Assembly: GCA_017311185.1 (NCBI GenBank)
Contig: JAESUZ010005534.1
Span: 186,001-250,000 of the forward strand
Source of the DNA: Proteles cristata cristata
Lineage: Eukaryota > Chordata > Mammalia > Carnivora > Hyaenidae
DNA: 64,000 nucleotides
Direction: 5' to 3'
The notes under the pieces were generated by a model. That model did not search any database. It saw nothing but the letters and a program-made list of their open reading frames with translations, and was not told where the DNA came from. Below, piece by piece: positions 9,850 to 21,208 of this stretch. A program made the translations under genes and the position numbers. Each line of letters begins with the position of its first letter. Positions within the stretch are counted from its first letter, which is position 1.

Positions 9850-12470
9850 GACAATACATCTGGTAACAGAGTACACCAAGGATTATGAAAGACTATTATG
9901 AATAATTATATGCCAACAAAATGGATAATCTAGAAGAAAATCAATAAATTTCTAGAAACATACTAACATACAACATACCAAGACTGAATCATGAAGAAAT
10001 AGAAAGTCTGAACTGACCAATAATGAGTAAGGAGATTAAGTTAGTAATCAAAAACCACCCAGCACACACACACACAAAAAAGACAATACCAAATGGTTTC
10101 CCCAGGGAATTCCAGCAAACAATTAAAGAATGATTAATGCCAATCCTCAGACTCTTCCAAAAAGTTGAAGAGGAGGGAATACTCCAAAACTCATTTTATA
10201 AGGCCAGAATTACCCTGATATCAAAGCCAGATAATCACACTATGAGGAAAGAAAACTACAGACCAATATCCCTGATGAATACAGATGCAAAACTTCTCAA
10301 CAAAACATTAGCAAACCAAAGTAACAACACATTAATAGAATCGTACACTGTGATCAAGTGGAATTTATCCTTGGGATATAAGGATGGTTGAACCTATGGA
10401 AATCAATTAATCTGATACACCACATTAATAGAATGAAAGATAATCATACGGTCATCTTAAATACATAAAAAGCATTTGACAAAAAATATTCTTTCATGAT
10501 AAAAATGCCCAACAAATTGGGTATAGAAGGAACCAACCTCAACACAATAAAGGTCATATATGACAAGCCCAAAGCTAACAGTATACAGAATAATGAAAGG
10601 TTGAAAGCTTTTCCTCTAAGATCAGGAAAAGACAAGGGTGCCCACTTGCACCACTCCTAGTCAGCATAGTACCTGGAAGTCCTAGCCAAAGCAATAGGCA
10701 AGAAAAAGAAATAAAATGCATCCCAAATTAGAAAGGAAGAAGTAAAGTTGTCTTTGTTTACAGATGGTATTACCTTGCATATAAAACAATCCTAAAGACT
10801 TGGGGTGCCTGGGTGGCTCAGCCGGTAAAGCGTCCAACTTCAGCTCAGGTCATGATCTCACAGGTCGTGGGTTTGAGCCCCGTGTCAGGCTCTGTGCTGA
10901 CCGCTCAGAACCTGGAGCCTGTTTCAGATTCTATATATGTGTGTGTCTCTCTCTCTGCCCCTCCCTTGCTTGTGCTCTGTCTCTGTCTCTCAAAAATAAA
11001 TAAACATTTTTAAAAATCCTAAAGACTCAACTAAAAACTTGTTAGAATAAACTAATCCAGTAAGGTTTCAGGATACAAAGTGAAAATACAGAAATCAGTT
11101 GATTTTCTGTAAACAAGCAACATCTAAAAAAGAAATAAAGAAAACAACCCCATTCACCATAGCATCAAAACAATAAAATACTTAGTGCCAAATTTGACCA
11201 TTTGGTCAAACAGTGAAAGATCTGTACACTGAAAACAATAAGACTTTGATGAAAGAAATTGAATAAGACACAAATATAAAGATATCCCATGTTCATGTAT
11301 TGGAAGAATTGATATTGTTAAAATGTACATTCTACCCAAAGCCATCTCTAGAGTCAAAGCAATGCCTATCAAAATTCTAATGTCATTTTTCACAGAAATA
11401 GAAAATAACCCTAAAATTTTCATGAAATTATCAAAGACGCTGCATAGCCAAAGCAATGCTAAGAAAGAATAAAGCTGGAGGCATCACACTTCCTGATTTC
11501 AAACTACATTACAAAGCTATAATAATCAGAACACTGTGGCACTGGTATAAAAAGTTAACTCAAAATGGAGTAAAGATGAAAACATAAGAATGAAACAGAA
11601 AAACTCCCAGAAGAAAACATAGGAGAAAAGTTCCCTGGCACTGGTCTCAGCAATGACTTTCTGGATATGACACCAAAAGCAGAAGCAACAAAGGCAAAAA
11701 TAAATAACTGAAACCACATCAAACTGAAAAGCTTCTGTACAGCTAAATAAACAACTGAGAAAGTGAAAAGGTAACCTATGGAATGACAGAAAACATGCAA
11801 ATCATACATCTGATCAGGACTAAGTATCCAAAATACATAAAGAACTCCTATAACTCAAGAGCAAAAAACAAAAAAAGGAAAAAACCCAAAAAGCCAATTT
11901 TAAAATGGGAAGAGGAACTGAATAGACATTTTTCCGGAGAAGACATTCAAAGAGACAAAGCTACATGAAAAAGTACTCAGCATCACTAATCATCAGGGAA
12001 ATGTAAATCAAAACCACAGCAAAATATCATCCCACACCTGTTACAATGGCTTCATCAAAAAGGCAAGAATAGCAAATATTGGCAAGGATGTGAAGAAAAG
12101 GGAACCTTTGCACACAATGCTGATTGGAATGTAAATTGGTATAGCCCCTGGAAAACAATATGGAGGTTCCTCAAAAGTTTAAAAATAGAACTACCATATG
12201 ATGCAGCAATCTTACTTCTGAGTATATATACATGCAAAGGAAATTAAAATAAGTTCTCAAAGAGACAACTGCACTACCATGTTCGTTGCTCCTTGGCTAT
12301 ACAATAGCCAAGATGTGGAAACAGTGTAAGTGTCCTCATCAGATGAATGGATTAAAAAAGATGTGGTGTATATACAATGGAATAATATTCAGCAATAAGA
12401 AAGAAGGAAATCCTGCCATTTGTAACAATATAGATGGACTTTGAGGGCACTGTCCTAATGAATGACAGAT
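9850..12470 (+). pseudogene. L1 ORF2 remnant: reverse transcriptase and C-terminus
   Basis: ORF2 encodes an endonuclease plus reverse transcriptase. Here the frame at 10,137-10,391 reads [36 protein letters not shown], a clear L1 RT motif run. The catalytic FADD box is replaced by FTDG (10,757-10,768), a dead active site. The C-terminal part extends to about 12,440 (ATGGAATAATATTCAGCAAT). The whole endonuclease domain is missing: sequence passes from the end of ORF1 to RT-proximal sequence at about 9,850, whereas the related L1 at 50.2-56.6 kb has about 1.7 kb there. A SINE splits it at 10,801-11,014. Confidence 0.85.
10801..11014 (+). mobile_element. Feliform CanSINE in L1 ORF2
   Basis: Typical head (TGGGGTGCCTGGGTGGCTC), box A TGGCTCAGCCGG, GTGTCAGGCTCTGTGCTGAC body and CAAAAATAAATAAACATTTT tail. 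The perfect TSD is AATCCTAAAGACT at 10,788-10,800 and 11,015-11,027, so the host L1 can be read straight through when the SINE is removed. Confidence 0.96.
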
Positions 12471-12662
12471 AAAGATAATGCCATCTCATATCACTTGTAT
12501 GTGGAATCTAAAAAAGTCAAACTCATAAGAAATAGAGTGGTGGCTGCCATGGGCTGTAGGTGGAAGAAATAGAAAGATGATGGTCAATGGGTACAAACTT
12601 GTAGTTATAAGATGAATAAGTTCTGAGAATCTAATGTACAGCATGGTGATTATAGTTAATAA
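12471..12662 (+). mobile_element. L1 3' UTR, upstream of the DNA transposon
   Basis: ACTTGTATGTGGAATCTAAA, AGTGGTGGCTGCCATGGGCT and GTACAGCATGGTGATTATAG match the L1MA-like 3' UTR order. The same blocks occur at 56,195-56,365 in the paralogous L1. Confidence 0.8.
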
Positions 12663-12664
12663 TA

Positions 12665-13052
12665 CAGTTGATGCTTGAACAACATGGGTTGGAACTGCCT
12701 GGGTCCACTTCTATGTGGATTTTTTCAATAAATACAGTACAGTATTGTAAATCTATTTTCCTTATAATTTTCTTAATAACAGTTTCCTTTCTGTAGCTTA
12801 CTTTATTGTGAGAATAGAGTATATAGTGCATTTAGCACACAAAAATGTGTTAGCTTACTTTATTGTAAGAATACAGTACATAATACATTTAGCATACAAA
12901 AATGTGTTAATCAACTGTTTATGTAATCGGTAAGGATTCTGGTCAACAATAGGCTATTAGTCATTAAATATGGGGGAGTCAAAAGTTTTATGTGGATTTT
13001 CTATTGCACAGGGGGTCGGCACCCTAACCCCCCATCATTCAAGGGTCAACTG
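12665..13052. mobile_element. Tigger-like non-autonomous DNA transposon
   Basis: A 388-base element with terminal inverted repeats. The left end CAGTTGATGCTTGAACAACA pairs with the reverse complement of the right end (CAGTTGACCCTTGAATGATG). TA lies on both sides (12,663-12,664 and 13,053-13,054), the target duplication of Tc1/mariner-pogo elements. The ends resemble the Tigger2 group; the exact subfamily is not certain. No transposase frame is present. The inside holds a 57-base tandem duplication. Inserted in an L1 3' UTR. Confidence 0.9.
12795..12908. repeat. 57-base tandem duplication inside the Tigger-like element
   Basis: Unit 1 (12,795-12,851) and unit 2 (12,852-12,908) both run from AGCTTACTTTATTGT to CAAAAATGTGTT and differ at only six or so positions, with no spacer. 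Confidence 0.93.
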
Positions 13053-13054
13053 TA

Positions 13055-13265
13055 CTTTATTACATACTTATAATTTGTTATGAAAATAGATCTTAAATGT
13101 TCTCACCACAAAAAGAAGGACAATTATGTGACATTAGGGAGGTTTAGCTAATGCTACCCTGGTAATCATTTTGCAACATGTATGTGTAGCAAATCGACAT
13201 ATTGTACCCTTTAAACTTACACAATGTTATGTGTCAGTTATATATCAATAAAACTGGAAAAGACA
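13055..13265 (+). mobile_element. L1 3' UTR, downstream of the DNA transposon
   Basis: Resumes with TATTACATACTT and ends ACACAATGTTATGTGTCAGT, ATCAATAAAACTGG, the L1MA-like 3' end. The paralogue at 56,370-56,588 ends the same way. Confidence 0.8.
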
Positions 13266-13279
13266 AATAATACTAAAGC

Positions 13280-13441
13280 ATTTCTAAAAGATATTTTAAA
13301 AGGTCTAAACAAATGGAACAATATACCATGTTCCTAAACTTGAAGATACAAAATTATAAAGATATCAACTCTCCCCAAACAGATTTACAGATTCAAAGAA
13401 ATACCACTAAAAACTCTAACTGGGGTGTGTGTGTGTGCGTG

Positions 13442-13480
<39 letters not shown>

Positions 13481-13548
13481 GTGGGGGAGGGGGAGCTGAC
13501 AAGCCAATTTTAAGACTTATATGGAAATATAAATTGCTGAGAATGACG
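13280..13548 (+). pseudogene. L1 ORF2 fragment (between RT and C-terminus)
   Basis: ATATACCATGTTCCTAAACT, ATCAACTCTCCCCAAACAGA and GACTTATATGGAAATATAAA follow the L1 ORF2 order after the RT core. A GT microsatellite has grown inside it. It belongs to the same remnant as 13,998-15,000, split by two SINEs. Confidence 0.65.
13424..13479. repeat. (GT)n microsatellite
   Basis: About 28 GT units with two GC interruptions, followed by a G-rich stretch. It generates a Cys/Val-rich frame on plus and a Thr/His-rich frame on minus, both spurious. Confidence 0.97.
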
Positions 13549-13566
13549 AAGATGCTCTTCAAGGAA

Positions 13567-13761
13567 TGGCACCTGGGTGGCTCAGTCATTTGAGCATCCA
13601 ACTTCAACTCAGGTCATGAGCCTCACGGTTGGTGAGTTTGAACACCACATTGGGCTGGCTGCTGTCAGTCTGTCAGCACAGAGACTGCTTTGGATCCTCT
13701 GATCCCCTCTCTCTGCCCCTCCTCCACTTCTACTCTCTCAAAAATAAAAATTTTTTTTAAA
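13567..13761 (+). mobile_element. Feliform CanSINE, older copy at a reused target
   Basis: Head TGGCACCTGGGTGGCTCAGT, body TTGGGCTGGCTGCTGTCAG, tail CTCTCAAAAATAAAAA. It is preceded by AAGATGCTCTTCAAGGAA (13,549-13,566) and followed by AAGATGCTCTT (13,762-13,772), which is also the start of the next SINE's target copy. Confidence 0.93.
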
Positions 13762-13772
13762 AAGATGCTCTT

Positions 13773-13980
13773 GGGGCTCCTGGGTGGCTTAGTCGGTTAA
13801 GCGTCCGGCTTTCGCTTAGGTCATGATCTCGCGGTTTGTGGGTTCGAGCCCCGCGTCAGGTTCTGTGCTGACTGCCAGCTCAGAGCCTGGAGCCTGTTTC
13901 AGAGTCTGTGTCTCCCTCTCTCTCTGACCCTCCCCTGTTCACGCTGTCTCTTTCTATCCTAGAAATAAAAAAAAAAAAAA
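13773..13980 (+). mobile_element. Feliform CanSINE, youngest subfamily
   Basis: Head GGGGCTCCTGGGTGGCTTAG, box A TGGCTTAGTCGG, CTTTCGCTTAGGTCATGATC, intact box B GGTTCGAGCCCC, GACTGCCAGCTCAGAGCC, and a CCTAGAAATA tail ending in about 17 pure A. It is flanked by AAGATGCTCTT at 13,762-13,772 and AAGATGCTCTTGAAGAA at 13,981-13,997. Confidence 0.96.
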
Positions 13981-13997
13981 AAGATGCTCTTGAAGAA

Positions 13998-15000
13998 CTT
14001 GCTCTGCTAGATATCAAGACTATAAATCTGCTATAATTAGCAGTATAGGTCTTAGGGGCAGGGATGGAAAAAACAATCCAATACAAAAAAAAAAATGAAG
14101 AAAACAGAAAGAGACCCATACGTATGGATATTTGTTTTAAGACAATGGTAGTACTGCTGAACAATGAGGACAGGAGAACTTCCCAAAAACTGCAGTAGAA
14201 TAACTGAGTAATTATATGAAAAATAATTAAATCTGATCTTGACCCCCCACCACCACCACATAAAAATCAATTACAGGTGAATTCTAGACCTAAAGGTAAA
14301 AAGCAAAACAAATGCAAGCTTCTAAAAGATATAAGAACATATCGTTGTTTCTTTGCAGCAGGCAAAGCTATCTTTAACAGGACATATACACTGCTATTAA
14401 TAAAGGAGAAAGTTATTAGATTGAATTATACCAAAATGAAGGACTTTTGTTTATCAAACAAGGCATTAAGAGAGTGGAAAAGAAAGCCACAGAATGGAAG
14501 TATTTCGTCATATATAAATGACAAGGGACTTGTTTCCAAAATGTACAAGGAACTCCTACAAACTCAATAATAATTAAATCAACAACAACAAAAAACCAAC
14601 CTGGCAGAAAAGAAACTTCAAGAGGTACTTCATGGAAGATAACTAAATGTGTGAAAATGTGCTCGGACTCATTAGTCATCAGGAAAATAAATTAAATCTA
14701 CAATTAAATGCTCCACACCTCCACCACAGTGGCTAAAATTAAAAAGCTTGTTAATATCAAAGTGTCGACTTGGGTATGGAGCAACTAAAACTCACACACA
14801 CTTCTAGGGAATTGTAAATTGGTACAACAACTTTAGAAAAGAGTTTGGCATTCTCTACAAAATTTAGTATAAACATGCTCATTAACCCAGAAATTCCATT
14901 CTTGGGTTATATAGTGAAGCAGAATGCATGCGTACATGCACCAAAATACATGTGTGAGGATGAAGCAGGATTATCCAATATAGCCAGATTAGCCAATAGT
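13998..15000 (+). pseudogene. L1 ORF2 C-terminal remnant
   Basis: The frame at 14,277-14,570 reads NYTKMKDFCLSNKALREWK and GLVSKMYKELLQTQ, typical of the L1 ORF2 C-terminal region. Further on, CCAGAAATTCCATTCTTGGG and ATATAGCCAGATTAGCC fit the following part. Many frame breaks are present. The end near 15,000 is approximate; the next 150 bases may be an old L1 tail. Confidence 0.75.
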
Positions 15001-15863
15001 AAATTCATAAAATTCTTTAAAAGAACTGGCTTATTGTTTTTAAGTACTCCAAATTCAGAAAATTTGAGAAAAAGTTGGGAAGTTGTTCCAGATCCAAGGA
15101 CACTAATGAAACATGACAATTACATTTCCAAGTACGACTGTGGATGGCATGAATGCCCTTAATATCTCCCTCCCCCCTTAATTTTTCCATTGCCACTGTT
15201 TTAGTTCAGACCATCAAGATATTTCACTTGGATTAACAGAAAAACCTTCTCCTTCCTCACTTCACCTTCATACTTTACTCATAGCTAACTTTCTAACTGC
15301 AAGTCTAATGAAAATGTTATTATTCTTCCCCCACACGAAAATTACCTGCATCCCATTACCTCTAAAATCAAGTCTGATTCCTCACTCGTTTTCCCCTAAT
15401 CTCAATCCCCCTAGCCAAGGTCAGAAGGTAAAATGAGCCTACATGATTCACAGCTAAACACGGACAAATTGCAGGGAGAAGGGGCTGAGACCAGAATAAC
15501 CACCCATCTGAGCACAATCCATATTGCTGGCCCACAGAATTGTGAGCTGAAAGAATGGGGGTGTTCTTAGATAATAAGTTTTGGAGTGCTTTGTAATGGA
15601 ACCATAGCTAATTGTTACAGTTCCCTTTCTCTGCATACCTCCTAAATCTCAGGTATCTGGAAAGCGATATTGGTAGTGGGTACAAAATTCAACATTATAT
15701 TGCTCTGGGCTTGTAAAATTGCCTAGGGCCAGACTAGGGAGAGGTAAGTGAGACATCTACCGGGGGTGCAAAATTTAAGGAGATGTCTAAAGTTCAGTTA
15801 TCAGGATAAATAATATTTTCAGGTATCTTTTTTAAAAAATTGAAATTCATGAAAACAATCCAT
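15001..15863. other. Old L1 edge followed by unique DNA
   Basis: 15,001-15,120 may be a very old L1M 3' segment. From about 15,170 to 15,860 no element or gene is recognised; it is C/T-rich at first, then AT-rich. Confidence 0.4.
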
Positions 15864-15877
15864 AATTTTAAAAATAT

Positions 15878-16238
15878 CAAAATTTAGAAGGATCATGATG
15901 GTAAGTAAAATAAGCCAGGCAGAGAAAGACAAATGTCACATGATTTCACTTATATGTGGAATTCAAGAAACAAAGTGGATGAACATAGGGAAAGGGAAGA
16001 AAAATAAGACTGAAAACAGAGAAGGAGGCAAACCATAAGAAGCTCTTAAATAATACAGAGAACAAACAGAGTAACTGGAGGGGAGGTGGGTGGGGCGTGG
16101 GCTAAATAGGTGATGGGCATTAAGGAGGGCACGTGTTGGGATGAGCACCGGGTGTTGAATATAAGCCATGAATCACTGGGTTCTAATCCTGAAATCAATA
16201 CTAAACTGTATGTTAAATAACTTGAATTTAAATAAATA
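15878..16238 (+). mobile_element. 5'-truncated young carnivore L1 3' end
   Basis: GTAAAATAAGCCAGGCAGAG, ATTTCACTTATATGTGGAAT, a G-rich tract (GGAGGGGAGGTGGGTGGGGC), GGGATGAGCACCGGGTGTTG and CTGTATGTTAAATAACTTG form the carnivore L1 3' end. A possible TSD, AATTTTAAAAATAT, lies at 15,864-15,877 and 16,239-16,252. It has no coding capacity. Confidence 0.88.
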
Positions 16239-16252
16239 AATTTTAAAAATAT

Positions 16253-17374
16253 ATTAAATAAAGATCAGACAATACCACGACTGCAATTTCTATTTAACAT
16301 CTGGGAGGAATGTAGGAGTAAGGGGGGAAGGGGCTCAAGAAACTTTTAAATGGGATTACAGGGACAGTGGAAAGAACTGATCCTTTATTTCTTACACTGT
16401 TTAACATGAAACACCTGACTATGAACTGACTTGCTTTATAACACTAAACATGTTTCACTTAGAAATACTATGTACAGTAATAATACATAACCCTCTTCAC
16501 CATCTGATCGATGGTCCACAAAAGTACATCAGTAAAGGAACAGAAAAGCCAGCTGTTAAGACTTGTCCCAGATGTAGTTTGCAATACTAGTAAAAACCAC
16601 ATTTAAATTTAGACAGTGCTTTCAGCTTCAAAATTACCCAGGTATGGTTACTTGAAAGAACCTGTGATAAGAGGCTGATGTCTGTCGCTAAGCTCTATAA
16701 TCAAATATTTTTAATGGCCCCACTATACTTTTACTAAAATCAAAACAGAATCTCAAAAAAACCATCCCTGATAATTTTCCCTACATGGATTTCAAGAAAC
16801 TCTTAGGGAAAATGCATTTACCTATTATATAACACATTTGTTCTTAATGTAGCTTCTTACACATTTGGACAATTAACGGAGTTTAAATTTCTCCAATTAT
16901 TAATTTTAGGCTCTGCCAATAACCATGAGGTAAAAAGATTTTGACATCTGTGTCCTTAACAAGTACCTTAAATACCGAATAAGAATCTCCACACTTCAAC
17001 TCAGCAGGAGTGAACTATACCAAGACAGTATAAATAAAGAAAAAAAATTTAAATATACTAAATTGGGAAAAACTTTATTCATAAACACGATTTTTTTGCA
17101 AGGAGCTGAAATAACCATAATAATATTAGATACTCTATGATACAAACTTATTACTGTTCCTGAGTGATCCTTCACCCACACTTCACCACTCATTGTATGC
17201 CACAACATTGAAATGACTGTGACACCCATTTTCTTAAAATGAGGATTATTTTCCTCTTACTAGTGTAATGCAAGGCAAAAGAGAAGTTCTACCACCTGCA
17301 AACACGCCAGTCTTTGGCATAAGAAAAACGCTATTGAGCTGACCACCACCCCAAGTACAACACGTAATCTATTC
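16253..17374. other. Unique DNA, no feature recognised
   Basis: About 1.1 kb of AT-rich non-repetitive sequence with no supported gene. A short minus-strand frame at 16,996-17,229 has no recognisable motif. Confidence 0.45.
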
Positions 17375-17535
17375 TTCACATCATATCTTCACAATGCTGT
17401 GGGACAGGTAATATCAACGCCCTTTTATAGATGGAGTTTATGAAGGTGAGGCAAACTGACCAAGATCACAAAGACATAGGACAATCTGGATTCCAACGCA
17501 GTGCTCTGGGGTCAATGCCATGATCTTACCACCAC
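17375..17535 (+). mobile_element. MIR SINE relic
   Basis: TCATATCTTCACAATGCTGT, CCTTTTATAGATGGAGTTTA, ACTGACCAAGATCACAAAG and GGATTCCAACGCAGTGCTCT follow the MIR core and 3' order. Confidence 0.7.
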
Positions 17536-17639
17536 ACGGCACAGGATCTCTGAGAGAGCCAAGGAGAATGATTCCCATTCCTCTACAATAGAATCCAGCC
17601 AAGGTTCTGATCCCCTTTTTTAATACAGTGTGGGGGGTG

Positions 17640-18061
17640 TGATAAAGACAGAGAGGCTCGGTAGATTAACTGCACCAACGGTCCCAATTCCTCACCTACC
17701 CTGTATCTATGCCACGTAGCTGGGGGACTGCGTTTCTCGAGGTTTAGCCACGTGATTTTGTTAGGCTAATGGGATGTTAGCAGATGTGACATATGCTTCT
17801 GCTCCTGGGCCTCTGCTGTTGCCACAAGAACGGAATGTACCATGGCTAGCCTGCTGGAGCGCTGGGTCACAACAGTCTAGTGGCCCAAACGCTTCAGCAG
17901 TCACCAGTCACCGGATTGTTCAGCAGGTAAGGGACCAGGTGAAATCATAATTGCCAAGACACGTAGTCTCTGACCTGTAGACTCATGAGTTAAATGCATG
18001 GTATTTTTAAGCCACTGAGTTTGGGGGTAGTTTGTTATTGGGGCAACAGTTAACTGACACC
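17640..18061 (+). mobile_element. MLT1-type MaLR LTR
   Basis: CCAATTCCTCACCTACCC, CACGTGATTTTGTTAGGCTA, GCTGTTGCCACAAGAACGGA, CTGTAGACTCATGAGTTAAA and the 3' end TTTAAGCCACTGAGTTTG ... CAACAGTTAACTGACAC give a nearly full-length MLT1 LTR. Confidence 0.78.
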
Positions 18062-19519
18062 AAAAGATTCTCACAGTGAGAAGGAATGAACACTAGCTCT
18101 GGGGGAAAGGTCTTCAGAACACAAAGTGAATCTCCAGCCACATTTGGAAACAATCAGAAAGTGTCAACCTCTAAACTTAAAGCAAATTAGAGCAATAAGA
18201 AATACATGAAAAATACCTATAAATTATACCCCTTCTCCACTCCCTAACACTTTCTTGAGTAACAAGGATGGTAGATAAGGACTGGTCTCCATTCTTGTCA
18301 CCAAAACTGAGCCCCTTGATTTGGATTCCACTCCATCTTAAAATACTGAAATCACCCCTTGCACAAAATTTTACGTAATTGGTTTACCATAGTTATATAT
18401 GGAATTATCAGTAGCTTCTCAAAGAAAAGACGTGGGAGCATGATCTATTTTGGTGACAACTGCTACTTTTGATAACAGCCAAAGTGTATGCAGAACAGAC
18501 TTTTCTTCTTTCACAATAATAATGGGAATCACAATGTGGTCACAAGGCGTCTTGAGGAAAAGAAAACATAGCCCGCACGTTTTAATTAACGGTGAGTGAA
18601 AGTCTGCCATGGGTCAAGTATGAGGAATACAGGATGTGGAATGGAGGACATAATGATTGGTGAGCTCTCCGTCCAGAGCACAGAAATGTACAGCATATGG
18701 GAGAAGACAGACATGTAAACCACCAACTGCAGTATAAGATCAAATATTTTATCAGGCTTCAAGCTACGGAAGGTACAGAACATCTAAGCAAATTTATACA
18801 CTTATTAGGAGAAGAAAAGGAGAGAACTTTTTAAGCAAAAAAGTCTAATTTTTAGACACTGATTCTTCATTGCATTGTGCATATCTTGATTTGTATAAAA
18901 CTAAGACATAAACCATTAAGTATAACTCTAAACTATTATTATTTTCATGTCTGAGTCTCCCCACAATGGACTCACATAAAAGTGTGGACGATAAGAACTT
19001 CTTTTTCATTTTTGAGGAAGAGGACAACCAATCTTTCTCATCCCTAGATCATATACTCTTTAAGGGGGGGGAAATGTGACTTTAATTCTGTATTTCCCAT
19101 TTACCAACAAAGTCTAGCCTGTGAACAATTCTTGAGCTCTAATGAGAGATTAATAATATATAAATAGGTCCTAACTCATAAATTAGCTATTTTAAAGGTC
19201 CTGTTTAGAGTCTGTGGTTGTAAACTCAGAATGCACTTCTCTCACAGAAGCACAACAGTAATTAATAATAAGGTTCCCAAGTTAGAGTCCACCAACACCA
19301 CAAAAAAACCATTAATGTAGCTGCACCATAGTCTTGTACTGGACAAATGGCACCATGAAAATGGTACCTGAGTACTCCCATCTCTCTCTGGCAGCCAGAT
19401 GCCTCCCCAGCCACTCACCCATCACCCTTCTCACCTACTGAGTAGTACAAATGAAGGAGTCCGCTAACTCCAAGCCACTCTTAACAGGTCAAGGGTGTAG
19501 GAGGAGGAGATGACATGAG
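18062..19519. other. Unique DNA, no feature recognised
   Basis: About 1.45 kb with no supported gene. Minus-strand frames at 18,419-18,610, 18,586-18,783 and 18,845-19,027 are 60-65 codons, mutually overlapping or adjacent in different frames, without recognisable motif. Confidence 0.45.
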
Positions 19520-19830
19520 AGCTAGGCTTCATTTATTTGTTCATTTATTCATCAAACAAATGTTCTTGGGCCCATTATACGTGTGATTCACCCTCATGGC
19601 TGGGGATAAAATAGTTAAAATAGACAAAAGAGTTAATCCTACTGCCAGGGTTATGGACTCACAGAGCTTTCATTCTAGTGACAATTTTTTTAAGCAAATA
19701 AAAAATTGCAAGTTGTGGTAAGAGTTATAAAGGATGCTAGGAAAGGGCTAGGTCTGAGGCTGAGTGGGAACTTGCTTGAGCCCCAGTAACCAGGAAAGGC
19801 CCCCATGAGGAGATGATGTTTAAGGTGAGT
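19520..19830 (+). mobile_element. L2-like LINE relic
   Basis: ATTTATTCATCAAACAAATG, CATGGCTGGGGATAAAATAG, GACTCACAGAGCTTTCATTC and GGAAAGGCCCCCATGAGGAG follow the L2 3' region order. Highly diverged. Confidence 0.6.
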
Positions 19831-20229
19831 CTTACAAAATTACCTCTCAAATGAGGGACACCTGTATGGTGAACATATGAAACTAAAGGGTACACTATAA
19901 AATATGTCCCCACTCTGCTCAAATTAGGAGACCTCGGCTCTTCCTGGGGGAAGTCTAGCACATAACTCCATTACTTTTTCAATCTTTTCCAAATAATTAC
20001 AACTTCTCCAGTCTCTTAAATCACTTCGAGTTATACTATACATTCATCTCAGTGATTAAAATTACTATTGCTATTATTTATTGCATATTTATTTAGTACC
20101 AAGCTCTGGGGAAGGTTAATAGAGATACTAACATGAATAAGGAAAGATCCTTTCACCCAAAAAGCTCCTATTCTGATCAAGAAACAACTAACAGGCAATT
20201 GCAATCAATGAGATATTTATAGATCTACA
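19831..20229. other. Spacer, possible L2/MIR scraps
   Basis: 20,070-20,160 (ATTTAGTACCAAGCTCTGGG) may be another L2-type fragment. Nothing else is recognised. Confidence 0.35.
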
Positions 20230-20400
20230 TCCTTGGGTAAGTTATTTCATCTTTCTGTGCTTTATTGTCCTCATCTGTAAACTGGGAATACTCATAGTGC
20301 CTACACTATTGTATAGATTTAAAAAGCTTGTGAAGATTTAAAAAGAGTATGTTTGTAAAACCTATAACATAGAAAATGCTCAGTAAATAATTTCAAAAAC
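20230..20400 (-). mobile_element. MIR SINE relic
   Basis: Reverse-orientation MIR wording: CTTGGGTAAGTTATTTCATC, TCCTCATCTGTAAACTGGGA and GAAAATGCTCAGTAAATAA. Confidence 0.75.
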
Positions 20401-20639
20401 ACTAGTCCTGTGTAATTGTCAAAATCCTATTTCAAGTGTACATACAATTAGAAAGAATAACAGAATGATCACTTTATATCCATCCCCTAGATTTTAAAGA
20501 ATTTAAAAACCAATATGGCTACACCAGTGCATTTAGGCTGAATAATTGCTTCTACACTCAGAATGAAGGGCGAGAGTGGGAAGAAAGGGGGAGGAGAAGA
20601 GTGAGGCAAAGGTTGTGCTCATCAAACATTCCATCTGCC
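20401..20639. other. Spacer, no feature recognised
   Basis: AT-rich, then purine-rich (AGAAAGGGGGAGGAGAAGAG near 20,582). Confidence 0.4.
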
Positions 20640-20950
20640 CCCCTCCTTCATTTTTAGTCTCCCTTACAGTTACATTGGGGTCATGGGACTTAATTTGGCC
20701 AGTGAACTCTCAGTGGAAGTGACTTGACTTCTGGACCAAGGCAGGTAAGAGACCATGTGACTCCTCCATCCCTGTGCTCCGTGGCTATGGGATGAAGGAG
20801 GGCCACACCACCTGTATATGCTTTGTGTGAACACAAATACACCACTACTGTGTGTAGCTATTGAGGTTTAGGGATAAAAGTGCTGCCAGCGCTAGCCTAC
20901 CTGCTGCACGGTAGACTGGGAAGGTCCGATTTGACTGGCAGAGCTGTCAT
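20640..20950 (+). mobile_element. Ancient LTR-like repeat
   Basis: CTCCCTTACAGTTACATTGG, GCCAGTGAACTCTCAGTGGA and AGTGACTTGACTTCTGGACC resemble the first part of an old MaLR-type LTR. Boundaries and family are uncertain. Confidence 0.4.
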
Positions 20951-21193
20951 CCATTTTTGATGCTCTGTGAGACTGGCAGGGGTTTCAGATACTGCTTCTC
21001 ATGGCATTTTCATGAGCATTTCAGGAATGCTGCCATGCACAACTAGAAATGGCTTATCTGCAATTCCCTTAAAACAAGAAATACAGCTTTTGGGGTAAGT
21101 CATCAATGTCTCCTCTTTCAGCATCTGGACATCTGATGTCACACTTTCTGTTGTGGCTTCCTGACCCTTGTAGACAACCTCCTCGGTTGGTAG
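20951..21193. other. Spacer, no feature recognised
   Basis: Non-repetitive as far as can be seen. Confidence 0.4.
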
Positions 21194-21208
21194 AAAAGAA
21201 ATACCTCA

